Assembly: GCA_020310875.1 (NCBI GenBank)
Contig: CM035437.1
Coordinates: 50,984,027 to 51,048,026, forward strand
Origin: Ceratopteris richardii
Lineage: Eukaryota; Streptophyta; Polypodiopsida; Polypodiales; Pteridaceae
Length of the DNA stretch: 64,000 bases
Reading direction: 5' to 3'
Shown here: one piece after another, positions 13,328 to 24,457 of the stretch
How the letters are laid out: each line of letters opens with the position of its first letter
Position numbering within the stretch: position 1 is the first letter of the stretch
The notes under the pieces: model-generated
Seen by the model: the letters and a program-made list of their open reading frames with translations, nothing else
Database searches by the model: none
Told to the model about the DNA's origin: nothing
Program-made: the position numbers and the translations under genes

Positions 13328-15111
13328 TGTTGAAGATAAATGTACAAGTTCATTTTCATATGAGCCATGCTTGGATAAATTTACCAAATATAAAGATAAA
13401 GAAAAGTGGAGGAAAAAAGGAAAAAATAATAAAAGAAAAAGTCTAGTCAAAATCCATGATGAGTAAGAGATACAATATCTTGCCTTGTAGTTAGTAGCAT
13501 GTAGTGGAGAAAGTGGTGAGTTAAGAAGGAGGCACAAACTTCTTCACATGCTGATTGGTTATAAAAGTGAAGTGGGAGCACATTCAAAATAAGGAGAGAA
13601 AGAGGAAAGAGCTCCCAGTAGTCGGATCTGGCCATTTTGTCATTTTGGCTTCCCTTAGACTCCTTCCAACCGCATGTCAGTTTGTACACAGCTCTGTTGC
13701 AGAGCTGTTGTTATAAGGGTTGCCCACAATTTCCTCATGCAATGGCACCCTCTAGCCCTCATAAAAATATCTCTTTTTTGTATTTAGGAGATGTCCATAT
13801 GAACACTCTCCTAAAACCCCTTTTTGATAATTCCTCTAGTCTATGGTATGGAAGCCTTTTTAAATAAAACCTCTTTTTGCACACATCCATATTCCCCACG
13901 TAGATTTCCCACGCATATTTTTGTATTGAAGAGAGTGGTTGGAAGGAATATTTGAAAAGATCTAGAGAGATATGAGCATGTGCTCCTTTTTGACTAGTCA
14001 AAAAGAGCACATGGGAGAATGAGCTGAGCCTATAAATAGAGGCTATTTCTTGTAAGGAGGAGGTCCCTTGGCCATGGCCTTAGCCTCCATTTTGGTAATG
14101 GAAGAAGGTGTCATTTGCTACTCTCCTGTTTCCTTGTGTGCAAGGCGATGATCTTGGTGTATGGATTTGCATGTGTGTGTGCATGGTTGGGAGGATGTTC
14201 CCCTTGCTCCTTGTGACGTTGGCCATTGTTGCCATTGCTCCATGAGCGTGGGTGAACCTCTCCTCTCATTCTTTGCCCCAACTTGGAGAAACCTCTCACT
14301 TCCATGTGAGGCGGTTAGGGTTGTTGCTCCCCTTTTCTCAACAAGAGCTCATATCTCAGTGCATATGTAACCAATCTGTGCGTTTAAACATTCATTTCAA
14401 AGCTTATGTTGTGTACTTTTTGCATATTAAATATCTCTTTGAAAGCTTATGTACTTTGTGAGATATCTGTGAAAGAGTGAAGTCGAGTTTTTCAGTATAC
14501 CTGTGTAGATAGGTAGTCTATTTTGATCGGTTTATTCTCCCAACCAAAACATATCCAAATTGCATGATTCTTGTCTTGTTGGAAATCTCTTAGCATCTAC
14601 TTTCCTTGTCCAAAATATCTGATTGCGAGCATTTATATTGTGTGAGATATCTATCATATAGTAAAGTCCAGTTTTACAATGTACTTATGTGTGCAGGTGG
14701 TCTATCTTGGTGAGTTGAGTTTCCTGAGCAAAACTCATCCAGATTACTTGTTTTTTATCTTGTTGGAAAGCTATTTGTTTCTAATTTCTCTGTACTAAAT
14801 ATCTTTCTCAAAGGATATATATTCAGAGAGTTATCAGTCCGAGAGTGAAGCTCCGTTCTTTAGCATATCTGTGTGGACAGGTAGTTCATCTTTGACAATT
14901 GTGTTTGCTAATCAAAATGTGTCCAAACTAAGTCATTTATAGCTTGTTAGAAAGCTCTCTTTGTCTAATTTGATTGACTAAAGTCTCAAGTCCATTTGAG
15001 TTTTCTATTGAGACCAGTAAGCTATCTAAGGTGCAGATGTTTGTCCAAGTGTTGGACATACAAGGGCTCACTACACACTTCCATTGCGCATAGGAGAACT
15101 CATTCTCCACA
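13328..15111 (+). repeat. Copia array, shared middle LTR, interrupted by a solo LTR
   Basis: It starts TGTTGAAGATAAA after the purine run GAGAGGGAG and ends CATTCTCCACA directly before the primer site of B. Bases 13706-14343 are a foreign 638-bp insertion. The remaining LTR matches 7783-8923 in length and order. Confidence 0.85.
13706..14343 (+). mobile_element. Solo LTR nested in the middle copia LTR
   Basis: The 638-bp insert starts TGTTGTTATA and ends CTCAACA. It is flanked by a perfect 5-bp target duplication AGAGC (13701-13705 and 14344-14348), and the first LTR carries the uninterrupted site. It has a TATA box TATAAATA at 14031-14038. TG...CA ends, 5-bp duplication, promoter and absence of coding sequence identify a solo LTR left by LTR-LTR recombination. 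Its parent family is not otherwise present in the window. Confidence 0.85.
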
Positions 15112-15113
15112 GT

Positions 15114-15125
15114 TGGTATCAGAGC
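15114..15125 (+). other. Primer-binding site of copia B
   Basis: TGGTATCAGAGC, complement of initiator-Met tRNA, lies 2 bp after the middle LTR. It shows that the middle LTR acts as a 5' LTR for B. Confidence 0.85.
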
Positions 15126-15269
15126 AAACTTGGTGCTGAAGCTTCATCAACAAAGCTGGAGATAAAGAAAAGCAAAAGAGGAGCTACAAAACAAGAAGAA
15201 TATTCACAAACGCAAGAGCAAAGGACTATTACTATTCGAGGTAACTCTCAAAGTCTTTGATACTCTTCA

Positions 15270-16316
15270 ATGGCTGACTTGGGTCAACAAGTAGAGAAGT
15301 TGGACAAGGATAACTATCCCGTGTGGAAGTTTAGAATGACCAACTACCTAATGGGCAAAGGCTTATGGGGTATTGTGAGTGGCGATGATGCTCAACCTCA
15401 AATCAATCAAGCTATGGCCACCGAAGTCCAAAGGAGGCAAGCAAAAGAATGGGAAGAGAGGAATAGGAGAGTCATGTTCCTCATTTCGCAAGTCATTACT
15501 AATGCCATGGTAGGTCATATTCAACATCTAGAGAAAGCTAAGGAGGCTTGGGAAGCTCTTGAAAGGATGTATTCGACAAATACCAAAGCTAGGAAACTTC
15601 AACTCAAGAATGAGTTGAACACAATCAAGAAAAGTTCGAGTCAATCCATAGCTGAATATACTTTGAAGATTAAGGAGCTAAGCGATGCTTTAGCTTCTAT
15701 TGGCACAACGGTTGAAGATGAAGATCTTGTGTGTTATACTCTCAATGGCTTGAGAGAAGATGAAAGATGGAAGCCTTTTATAACTTCCATTAACTTGAAA
15801 GATGTATATGCAGGTTTTGAACAACTAATCCCTCATCTTGTCACAAAAGAGCTTAGCTTCGGTGGTCCCAAAGGAGAGGACAGCCACAACCAAATGTTAT
15901 ATGCAGGTCGAGGTAAAGGAAGAAACTCAAGAGGAGGCTCACGAGGAAAAGGAAGAGGTCACAACCACTCCAACTACAATCAAAACAATTCGGAAGACAA
16001 CAAGGATGCATCAAATGCCAACACACAAGGAAGAGGTCTAGGTAGAAGTAGAGGAAGAGGCCAAAGCTCCTACAACTCTCATAAAGGTATAACATGCTAT
16101 CATAGTGGTAAAGTAGGACACTATACTAGTGATTGTTGGCTGAAGAATGGAAGACCAAATGGAGGCAATCAAAGGAAGCAAAACAACTATGAAAACACCT
16201 CAAGTGAAGGAAGCAAGGACACACTACTTGCAATGAGACATGAGTATAGAAGCTCTTGTGAAGATGACAAAAAATGGTACATTGATTCAGGTACCAAGTG
16301 GAAAAGGATGTGTTGA
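15270..16316 (+). pseudogene. gag: Copia B gag (open frame, zinc knuckle damaged, runs into a deletion)
   Basis: The frame is open from MADLGQQVEKLDKDNYP through the copia Gag domain and the Gly/Arg-rich tail. In the zinc knuckle the second Cys is Ser (CYHSGKVGHYTSDC), which should abolish zinc binding. In intact relatives gag and pol form one frame. Here a 50-bp deletion at 16290/16291 removes the protease core right after WYIDSG and shifts the frame to a stop 6 codons later. The ATG at 15270 is the first in frame after the primer site and matches copy A. Confidence 0.8.
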
Positions 16317-18523
16317 AATAGGTGATGATACTCAACACATGATTGAACATATTGGAGATATAAGGCTTGGAGATACAAGTAGAGCAAAGGTACTATCTAA
16401 TGTTCTTCATGTTCCTAGAATTTCAAAGAACTTGATTTCAGTAGGACAAATAGTAGAGAAGGGTTATCATGTCATATACAATGAGAATGGGTGCTTCATA
16501 AAGAATCCAAAGGAAGATTTCAAGGTCATTGCTCAAGGTAGAAGAGAAGGAAGGATGTTCACTTTGGACGTCCAACATCCACATGGAAAGGTCATGTACA
16601 TTCAATGTGGAAACAAGAAGATTTCGGAGCTAAACTTATGGCACAAAAGAATAGGACACATCAACACTCCAAAGCTGAAGGACATGAGCAAACATGAAGT
16701 GGTAAGAGGTCTTCCAAACTTTAATAGCATTGGACTACATGAGTTATGTGAAGCTTGTCAACTAGGAAAGCAAACGAGGCAGCCATTCAAGAGGAGCAAT
16801 TATGTGGCTCCAAATGTCTTGGACTTGATACATACGGATGTATGGGGACCAACCCAAGAGGCATCAATGGCTGGTAATAGATTTTTTGTCACCTTCATTG
16901 ATGATCACTCAAGAAAGGTATGGCTGTTTTGTATGAAGCAAAAATCAGAGGTGTTTTCTATATTCAAAAGATTCAAAGTTGAAGTTGAAAAGGAAACAGG
17001 AAGGTCTATCAAAACCTTAAGGTCTGATGGTGGAGGAGAATACTTCTCCAAAGAATTTTCAAATTTTCTACAAGAGAATGGGATCAAAAGGCAATTCACT
17101 TGTAGGTATACACCACAACAAAATGGAGTAGCTGAGAGGAAAAATAGGCAAATTGCTGAAATTGCAAGATGCATGCTCAACGAGATGAAGGTACCATTGT
17201 ACTATTGGGCTGAAGCTACCACAACCGCCATTTACTTGATGAATAGGTGCATAACATCGGGAATACATCACTTGACTCCTGAAGAGGTATATTCCGGTAA
17301 GAAACCTGATCTTACACACCTCAAAGTGTTTGGATGTGTTTGCTTTGTTCACATTCCACAAGAAGTTAGAACAAAGATGGAACCAAGGTCAGAAAAATGC
17401 ATTTTCATCGGCTACTGGACGGAGCAAAAAGGATACAAGTGTTACAACCCTAGAACAAAGGAATTAAGAGTCTCACGAGATGTGGTCTTTGATGAACTAA
17501 GACCTTGGTATGAAGATAAAGGAAAGGAAAAGGTTCTTGAAGAAGATTGTGATGATTATGCAGGAACAAATCAAAGAGAAGCTCAAAAAAATCAAGCACA
17601 AAGCTTTCAGGTCTAGAGGCATCTACATCAAATGAAGAATGTTCAACATGGAGGGGGAGTCATTCCTTGTCTCCAAATTCAGCTCATAGTAGAGCTCAAG
17701 AAGCAAGTGCTACTCCAAACAGTGAGGTAGATGCAAGTGAAGAAGAATATGAAGAGGTAATCCCTCCGATGGTAAACTTGAATAGGTTAAAGAAGCAACT
17801 TTCTAAAGGCAATGAAAGAAGATCTTCAAGGACAAGGTATCCAACTCAAAGGTTGAGTTATGATAGTTTTATGGCGACACATTTTGCATAGATGATGCAG
17901 GTTATCAAAGACAAAGAGCCTGAGACATATGAAAAAGCTTGCACACAGAAGGAATGGAAGCAAGCTATGAAAGAGGAGATCAAAGCTCTCAAAGATAATC
18001 ACACATGGGAGCTAGTGCCAAAGAAAGAAGGTATGAAGATTGTTCCAAACAAATGGGTGTTTAAAGTAAAGAGGAATGTTGATGGTTCACTAGCTAGATA
18101 TAAAGCTAGATTAGTTGCCAAAGGATTTAAACAAACACAAGGCATAGATTATGATAAAGTTTTCAGCCCAGTTGCAAAGATGGGAACTATCAAAACCTTA
18201 ATAGCAATTGGTGCTTCAAGGAGATGGCCATTATATCAACTCGACATCAAAACCTTTCTCAATGGAGAACTACAAGAAGAAGTATACATGAGTCAACCGG
18301 TTGGATTTGAAGATGAAAACCATCCAAATTTCGTTTGCAAGTTGAAGAAGGCACTTTATGGCTTGAAGCAAGCACCAAGAGCATGGAATCAGAGATTGGT
18401 AGAGTATCTAACTAAGTGTGGATACAACCCAAGTAGTGCAGATCCTTCGTTGTACATGAGGAAGGAAGAGGTATATATTTGCATATACGTCGATGATCTC
18501 ATCATAACAGGAAATGATGTTAC
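16291..18523 (+). pseudogene. pol: Copia B pol, part 1 (integrase and first half of reverse transcriptase)
   Basis: A long open frame (through 17616) carries the integrase zinc-finger region (LWHKRIGH, CEACQLGKQ), the core with DVWGPTQEASMAGNRFFVTF, an intact DGGGEY and the YTPQQNGVAERKN motif. It then breaks at an A-rich frameshift near 17587 and at a TAG at 17889-17891 where A has TAC. The reverse transcriptase follows (WVFKVKRN, LVAKGFKQTQGIDY, YVDDLIITGND) with in-frame losses of 3 and 9 bp relative to A. The gene is split at 18523 by the gypsy insertion and resumes at 24458. Confidence 0.85.
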
Positions 18524-19225
18524 TGTCATGGACGAAGGAAACCATCCTGAACCTAAGATTCCATGTGAACCCTGTATCTCATGATTGGTTCAGAATTAGG
18601 AGAAACCAATGCTTCCATTGCGTCCGGAATGTGCCAAAACCCCAAGATCGACTGTCTATTCGCTGAATTCTGACATTGGGAGGTCTTGTTACAAATCGAT
18701 GACATCATGATGACATCATCAGTTCGCAACCGCCTTGGGAACCGCCCTTGAAAACCTATATAAGGAGGGGTTGGCCACATTCATAATCAGTCTTGCCAAT
18801 GCCAGTCTTGGGAGCTCAAGGAGTCGTGACCTCCAAGTAAGTACATTCAAGTTCCAGTTCAAGTTCTAGTCTTGTTTCTAGCTCTAGTCTTGTCTAGTCT
18901 TGTATTGTGGACATCCTTTCTTGTCCTATTGTAATCTCGTAGTACGAGATCCTTTCTAGTTATTTCTTGTATCCAGTTCATATCCCTGAGGGGATTTCTT
19001 GTAATCGAGATATCTTGTTTCCTACCTACGATCCCGGGTTGTGGGATCTCCTGTATCATCTCTAGTCGAGTTTTCCATACCTATTGGTCCCGGGTTGTGG
19101 GACATCTTGTATCGATCGTATATTCTTGTAGCATTTTCCCTTCGTGGGTATTCTTGTAATCAGAACTGTGTTTCCGAAATCTTGTCTTGTGTAGTCAGAG
19201 AGCATAATCTAGTGCTCCCCTGACA
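18524..19225 (+). repeat. Gypsy 5' LTR
   Basis: The 702-bp LTR holds a U3 with two TGACATCA words (18700-18707, 18711-18718), resembling bZIP-type sites, and TATATAA at 18757-18763. Downstream there are many CTTGT words. Confidence 0.95.
18757..18763 (+). promoter_or_regulatory. TATA box of the gypsy LTR; predicted transcript start near 18789
   Basis: TATATAA stands 32 bp before AGTCTTGCCAA (18789-18799), the usual TATA-to-start spacing. The predicted start is of interest because those 11 bases are the exact reverse complement of the sequence just after the LTR (19228-19238). Confidence 0.6.
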
Positions 19226-19227
19226 TT

Positions 19228-19238
19228 TTGGCAAGACT
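19228..19238 (+). other. Predicted self-priming primer-binding site of the gypsy element
   Basis: TTGGCAAGACT begins 2 bp after the 5' LTR, where a primer site belongs. It does not match initiator-Met tRNA, the usual plant primer. It is a perfect 11-base complement of AGTCTTGCCAA (18789-18799), which lies at the predicted 5' end of the transcript. In the Tf1/sushi group of gypsy elements the first 11 bases of the RNA fold back to prime reverse transcription. The same arrangement is inferred here. Confidence 0.6.
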
Positions 19239-19262
19239 ATCTTCTATCCAAGACCAGACATC

Positions 19263-20246
19263 ATGGAGAACGCTTATGAACAGATCGTAGCATCACTTCA
19301 GAGTCTCCAACAACAAGTCGAAGACCTAAGTCGTCGACAGACACAAGTCGAGATGGGACATCCAGTGCATGTAGGTACACTCCTTCAAGAATTACAAGAA
19401 CGAATCGGGAGTCTTCAAGCGAATCAAGGGAGTATTCAAGTGAACCAACGGCCCAGTACATCATTTGTGAAGGAACCCAAGATTTGCATGCCAGAAAAGT
19501 TCAATGGTGATCGTACAAAGTTTCGAGGATTCTTGCAACAAGTCAAATTGTACATTCGCATGCAGCCTGATAGATACCCTGATGATGCATCCAAGGTCGG
19601 TTTTATTGGAACCTTGCTCTATGGTCAAGCTTTATCATGGTTCGCCCCAATCTTGGAGAAGGATATGGCCGTACTTCATAATTATGAGGCATTTCTTGGA
19701 GAGCTTGTCGCCACATTTGGAGATGCAGACACGAGTCGAGTGGCAGAAACAAAACTTCGAAAGCTACGTCAAGGTAACCGCCCTGCCTCTACCTATGCAT
19801 CAGAATTTAGGCAATTGATATGTGACCTCACTTGGCATGAAGATTATTTCATTAGCCAATTTAGATGGGGCTTAAGGGATGACGTGAAGGACCTTCTACT
19901 CACGATGCCAGAGGTGAAGACATTGAATGAATACATCAACCAAGCCATTCAATGTGATAACCGTCTTTTTGAAAGGAAACAAGAAAAACAAGTAGAAGGA
20001 AGACCTCGCCAATGGAAACCTTTCCAGCCTACTCCTAGAGATGACACTATGCCCGAACCTATGCAGATAGATGTAACTAGGTTCCAGCCTCTAACACCAC
20101 AAGAGAAACAAAGAAGGAGGGATAACAAATTATGTCTATATTGTGGAAACCCTGGCCACATTGCAGTTAATTGTCCCAACAAGAGAACAAACTCCAAAGT
20201 CGCAGCCACCCTTGTAGAGCAGGGAAACGAGGAAGTCCAGTTGTAA
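19263..20246 (+). CDS. gag: Gypsy chromovirus Gag
   Basis: The 327-residue Gag is expected to form the particle and bind element RNA. The ATG at 19263 is the first after the primer site. Residues about 1-40 are Gln-rich and look coiled-coil-like. Residues about 80-200 match the gypsy Gag core ([24 protein letters not shown]). A CCHC zinc knuckle [14 protein letters not shown] lies near residues 291-304. The frame overlaps pol by 76 bp, and pol is in the -1 frame relative to gag, so pol could be made by -1 frameshifting or reinitiation; I see no clear slippery heptamer. The gene is intact. Confidence 0.92.
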   Translation: MENAYEQIVASLQSLQQQVEDLSRRQTQVEMGHPVHVGTLLQELQERIGSLQANQGSIQVNQRPSTSFVKEPKICMPEKFNGDRTKFRGFLQQVKLYIRMQPDRYPDDASKVGFIGTLLYGQALSWFAPILEKDMAVLHNYEAFLGELVATFGDADTSRVAETKLRKLRQGNRPASTYASEFRQLICDLTWHEDYFISQFRWGLRDDVKDLLLTMPEVKTLNEYINQAIQCDNRLFERKQEKQVEGRPRQWKPFQPTPRDDTMPEPMQIDVTRFQPLTPQEKQRRRDNKLCLYCGNPGHIAVNCPNKRTNSKVAATLVEQGNEEVQL

Positions 20247-23200
20247 AAGAGACCATACAGCCGGACCATGATATACGAAAGGGTCTCATAATTCCATCCA
20301 CACCCGTAGAAACATGTCTTGCCCCTGTCAAGTTAATCCTGTCTAAGAAGACCCTTTCCCTCATAGCTCTAGTAGATTCAGGAGCGTCCTCATGTTTCAT
20401 TGATGAAGGACTCGTTAAGAAACATGGAATTCCAGTACTTCGAAAGAACAGACCAGTAGTAGCCGAAGTAGTAGATGGACGGCCTCTAGCATCGGGGAAT
20501 ATAACCATGGAAACCATACCACTAAGAGTACACCTTGGTGACCATGATTCACACATATGTTTCAATGTAATATCGAGTCCAGCAAATATGGTTATCATCG
20601 GAATGCCGTGGTTAAAGAAACATAATCCAGAAATTAATTGGGAAAAGAATAAAATCACCCGTCGAGATATCCAGAAGAACCCAACATATGTTGGAGCTAA
20701 AGCCTTCATACATGCAGTAAGGAAGGAACCTACATATATGATCTATGCCATACCAGCTCAAGAATCCAAGAAAGATGATCCAGTACAGCTACCCAATCAG
20801 TACAACGGCTTTGAAGATGTTTTTGAAAAGAAGAATGCAGATATCCTTCCAGAGCATAGACCTTATGATTGTCCCATAGATCTTCAAGAGGGAACACAAC
20901 CACCCTTTGGACCAATCTACAGACTATCTCCAGAGGAACTTACAGAACTACGCAAGAACATTGATGAGAATCTAGCAAAGGGGTTTATCAAACACTCGAA
21001 GTCTCCAGCAGGAGCTCCTATTCTATTTGTAAAGAAGAAGGATGGGACTCTCCGGATGTGTGTAGATTATCGTGGATTGAACAAAGTCACTATAAAAAAC
21101 AGATACCCTCTACCACTCATATCAGAGCTCTTGGAACGCCTTGGAAAAGCAAAATTCTTCACGAAAATTGATCTTCGAGGAGCTTACAACCTTGTCAGGA
21201 TCAGAGAAGGAGACGAATGGAAGACAGCATTTCGAACAAGGTATGGGCATTTTGAATATGTAGTTATGCCCTTCGGTCTTACGAATGCTCCAGCTGTCTT
21301 CCAACATATGATGAATGATATTTTTCGAGAATATTTAGATGATTTTGTTGTAATATACCTTGATGATATCTTGATATTTTCAAAAAATCTAGAGGATCAT
21401 GAAGATCATGTAAAGATAGTCCTAGAGAAACTAAGAGAAAAAGGATTGTATGCGAAATTGGAGAAGTGTTCTTTTCATAAGACAGAAGTGGAATTTTTAG
21501 GGTACATAGTATCAGATAAAGGAATTTTTATGGACCCTAAGAAGATTGAGACAATCCTTGATTGGCAACCACCTTCATGTGTTCGAGATGTACAATGTTT
21601 TTTGGGGTTTGCCAATTTCTATAGGATATTCATCAGAGATTACTCCAAGATAGTGACACCTCTTACCAAGCTTACAGGGAACTCCAAATTCTCATGGACC
21701 GAAGAAGCAGAGAAGGCCTTTCAGACCTTGAAATCAGCATTCACTACTGCTCCAATCCTAGTTCATCCTGATTCTAGTAAGCCCTTCTTCCTTGAGACAG
21801 ATGCATCGGACTTTGCTCTAGGGGCCATTCTTTCCCAATATGGAGATGATGGACAACTACATCCAGTTGCATATCATTCAAGGAAGTTTTCCCCTCCAGA
21901 AATTAATTATGAAATTCATGATAAAGAACTCCTTGCCATAGTAGACGCGTTTGATACCTGGCGTCACCATCTAGAAGGAGCAGCTCATAAAGTCATTGTA
22001 TATTCAGATCACAAGAACCTAGAGTATTTTATGACCACCCGGATCCTCAATAGAAGGCAATCTCGATGGAGTAACTTTTTATCCAGATTCGACTTTGTCA
22101 TCACATACCGTCCAGGACGTCATCAATGTCAGTCAGATGCCCTATCCAGAAGATCTTACCTTGCACCAAAGAAGGGTGAAGAGGCCTTTGATCAACAAGA
22201 GAGTGTATTACTCAAGCCCGAGCATCTCCAGTTAGCAGCTATCTCTTCAAGCCATCATGAAGATTCAGCCTTGAATCAGTTGATCCGTGAGAATCTACCA
22301 CAGGATGAATTGTTTTGTAACGTTAAGCAGAAAGCTCAAGAAGGAAAATTCCAAGAAGTAAACGAATTTCAGGAAAAGGATGGTTTACTACTCTATAAGA
22401 ACCTATTGTATGTCCCTCCAGGAAAGCCCAGGATCCAAGTACTTCAACAACGCCATGACAACCTTGCAGCAGGACATTTTGGAGTAAATAAAACAATAGA
22501 ACTCATATCAAGGGACTTTTGGTGGCCTCAGATGTGGAAGGAAGTCAAAGAATACATTCGAACCTGTGATACTTGCAATAGATCTAAGGTACCCCGACAT
22601 AAACCTCATGGCCTCTTGCAACCTCTACCTATTCCAGAAAGGCCATGGGCTTCATTGTCGATGGATTTCATCACAGATCTACCAAAGTCAGATAAGTATG
22701 ATGCCATTCTTGTTATTGTGGATAGATTTACAAAGATGGCACACTTCATTCCAACTACCAAGGCAATCACAGGTGCAGCCACTGCCAGACTTTTTCTTAG
22801 GTACATATTTAGGCTTCATGGATTGCCTGATGACATTGTCAGTGATCGAGGTCCACAGTTCATATCCAGCTTTTGGAACAGTCTTTGCAAGCTCCTTGGT
22901 GTTCAAGTTAAACTATCTACAGCAAATCATCCACAGACTGATGGACAAACAGAACGAGTGAATCAAGTCCTGGAGCAATATCTCCGTTGCACTAGCAACT
23001 ATCACCAAAATGATTGGTTTGAGTTGTTACCCTTTGCAGAGTTTGCCTATAACAATAGTGTTCATGCATCTACTAAGCAAACTCCCTTCTTTGCAAACTA
23101 TGGACAACATCCAAGGATGGATATACAACTCTCAAACCATGTCAAGAACCCAGCTGCCAGAGACAAGGCCCAGTACCTGATGGACATTCACAAAGAACTG

Positions 23201-23755
23201 AAGGAAGAGATCCATAAAGCTCAACAACAATATAAGTACTATGCAGATCAACATCGTGTTCAGAATCCATCGTATCAAATTGGGGATAAAGTATGGTTAC
23301 TCCGAAACAATTTACAAACTTCAAGGCCTTGTGCAAAGTTAGATCATCAAAAGTTTGGACCATTTACCATCTTGGCCAAGATTAATCCAGTCACCTTCAA
23401 ACTCCAGTTACCGAGTACCATGAGAATACATCCAGTTTTCCATGTATCCATGTTGGAACCATATCAGATTTCACCATTGAGGGGGGAGAGACCTAGTCCT
23501 TCACCACCTATCGAGATTGATGATCATGAAGAATTTGAAGTCGAGCATGTCCTAGATTCCAGAATATCCCGGGGAAGATTGGAATACCTTATTCATTGGA
23601 AAGGGTATGACATCAGTGATCGTACTTGGGAACCTGCAGAAAACCTTCAGAGAGCACCAATCAAGGTTCGAGAATTCCATAAGAAAAATCCAACGAAGCC
23701 GAGACCAGATAACATGACCGCTCCTCGTGGAACTCGTCGCTTGAGGGGGAGGTGA
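20171..23755 (+). CDS. pol: Gypsy chromovirus Pol: protease, reverse transcriptase, RNase H, integrase, chromodomain
   Basis: The 1194-codon frame is uninterrupted. Domains in order: aspartic protease with [12 protein letters not shown] (Asp near 69); reverse transcriptase with [11 protein letters not shown] (near 395); RNase H starting [16 protein letters not shown] (near 541); integrase HHCC finger (HFGVNK near 770, CDTC near 798) and catalytic core with D near 831, D near 891 and E near 927 spaced 35 residues apart; and a C-terminal chromodomain (about 1120-1175; [25 protein letters not shown]). Chromodomains of this group steer integration through modified histones. The stop codon directly abuts the 3' LTR, so the purine tract is inside the coding region. 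The true start may lie upstream of the first Met, as a frameshift product of gag. Confidence 0.95.
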   Translation: MSQQENKLQSRSHPCRAGKRGSPVVKETIQPDHDIRKGLIIPSTPVETCLAPVKLILSKKTLSLIALVDSGASSCFIDEGLVKKHGIPVLRKNRPVVAEVVDGRPLASGNITMETIPLRVHLGDHDSHICFNVISSPANMVIIGMPWLKKHNPEINWEKNKITRRDIQKNPTYVGAKAFIHAVRKEPTYMIYAIPAQESKKDDPVQLPNQYNGFEDVFEKKNADILPEHRPYDCPIDLQEGTQPPFGPIYRLSPEELTELRKNIDENLAKGFIKHSKSPAGAPILFVKKKDGTLRMCVDYRGLNKVTIKNRYPLPLISELLERLGKAKFFTKIDLRGAYNLVRIREGDEWKTAFRTRYGHFEYVVMPFGLTNAPAVFQHMMNDIFREYLDDFVVIYLDDILIFSKNLEDHEDHVKIVLEKLREKGLYAKLEKCSFHKTEVEFLGYIVSDKGIFMDPKKIETILDWQPPSCVRDVQCFLGFANFYRIFIRDYSKIVTPLTKLTGNSKFSWTEEAEKAFQTLKSAFTTAPILVHPDSSKPFFLETDASDFALGAILSQYGDDGQLHPVAYHSRKFSPPEINYEIHDKELLAIVDAFDTWRHHLEGAAHKVIVYSDHKNLEYFMTTRILNRRQSRWSNFLSRFDFVITYRPGRHQCQSDALSRRSYLAPKKGEEAFDQQESVLLKPEHLQLAAISSSHHEDSALNQLIRENLPQDELFCNVKQKAQEGKFQEVNEFQEKDGLLLYKNLLYVPPGKPRIQVLQQRHDNLAAGHFGVNKTIELISRDFWWPQMWKEVKEYIRTCDTCNRSKVPRHKPHGLLQPLPIPERPWASLSMDFITDLPKSDKYDAILVIVDRFTKMAHFIPTTKAITGAATARLFLRYIFRLHGLPDDIVSDRGPQFISSFWNSLCKLLGVQVKLSTANHPQTDGQTERVNQVLEQYLRCTSNYHQNDWFELLPFAEFAYNNSVHASTKQTPFFANYGQHPRMDIQLSNHVKNPAARDKAQYLMDIHKELKEEIHKAQQQYKYYADQHRVQNPSYQIGDKVWLLRNNLQTSRPCAKLDHQKFGPFTILAKINPVTFKLQLPSTMRIHPVFHVSMLEPYQISPLRGERPSPSPPIEIDDHEEFEVEHVLDSRISRGRLEYLIHWKGYDISDRTWEPAENLQRAPIKVREFHKKNPTKPRPDNMTAPRGTRRLRGR
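23743..23752 (+). other. Polypurine tract of the gypsy element
   Basis: The purine run GAGGGGGAGG ends 3 bp before the 3' LTR. It is the expected primer for plus-strand DNA synthesis and also encodes the last residues of Pol. Confidence 0.85.
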
Positions 23756-24457
23756 TGTCATGGACGAAGGAAACCATCCTGAACCTAAGATTCCATGTGA
23801 ACCCTGTATCTCATGATTGGTTCAGAATTAGGAGAAACCAATGCTTCCATTGCGTCCGGAATGTGCCAAAACCCCAAGATCGACTGTCTATTCGCTGAAT
23901 TCTGACATTGGGAGGTCTTGTTACAAATCGATGACATCATGATGACATCATCAGTTCGCAACCGCCTTGGGAACCGCCCTTGAAAACCTATATAAGGAGG
24001 GGTTGGCCACATTCATAATCAGTCTTGCCAATGCCAGTCTTGGGAGCTCAAGGAGTCGTGACCTCCAAGTAAGTACATTCAAGTTCCAGTTCAAGTTCTA
24101 GTCTTGTTTCTAGCTCTAGTCTTGTCTAGTCTTGTATTGTGGACATCCTTTCTTGTCCTATTGTAATCTCGTAGTACGAGATCCTTTCTAGTTATTTCTT
24201 GTATCCAGTTCATATCCCTGAGGGGATTTCTTGTAATCGAGATATCTTGTTTCCTACCTACGATCCCGGGTTGTGGGATCTCCTGTATCATCTCTAGTCG
24301 AGTTTTCCATACCTATTGGTCTCGGGTTGTGGGACATCTTGTATCGATCGTATATTCTTGTAGCATTTTCCCTTCGTGGGTATTCTTGTAATCAGAACTG
24401 TGTTTCCGAAATCTTGTCTTGTGTAGTCAGAGAGCATAATCTAGTGCTCCCCTGACA
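23756..24457 (+). repeat. Gypsy 3' LTR
   Basis: This 702-bp copy differs from the 5' LTR by one base that I could find (CTCGGG for CCCGGG near 24322). The AGTCTTGCCAA word is conserved at 24021-24031. Confidence 0.95.

Larger units (their letters stand above)
18524..24457 (+). mobile_element. Complete Ty3/gypsy chromovirus inserted in copia B pol
   Basis: The element has two 702-bp LTRs (TGTCATGG...CCTGACA), a primer site, gag, pol with C-terminal chromodomain and a purine tract. It is flanked by a perfect 5-bp target duplication GTTAC (18519-18523 and 24458-24462). Comparing the LTRs base by base I found one difference (C in the 5' copy near 19090, T in the 3' copy). Both coding frames are intact. 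It is therefore young, may still be active, and is clearly later than the copia element it splits. Confidence 0.95.
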
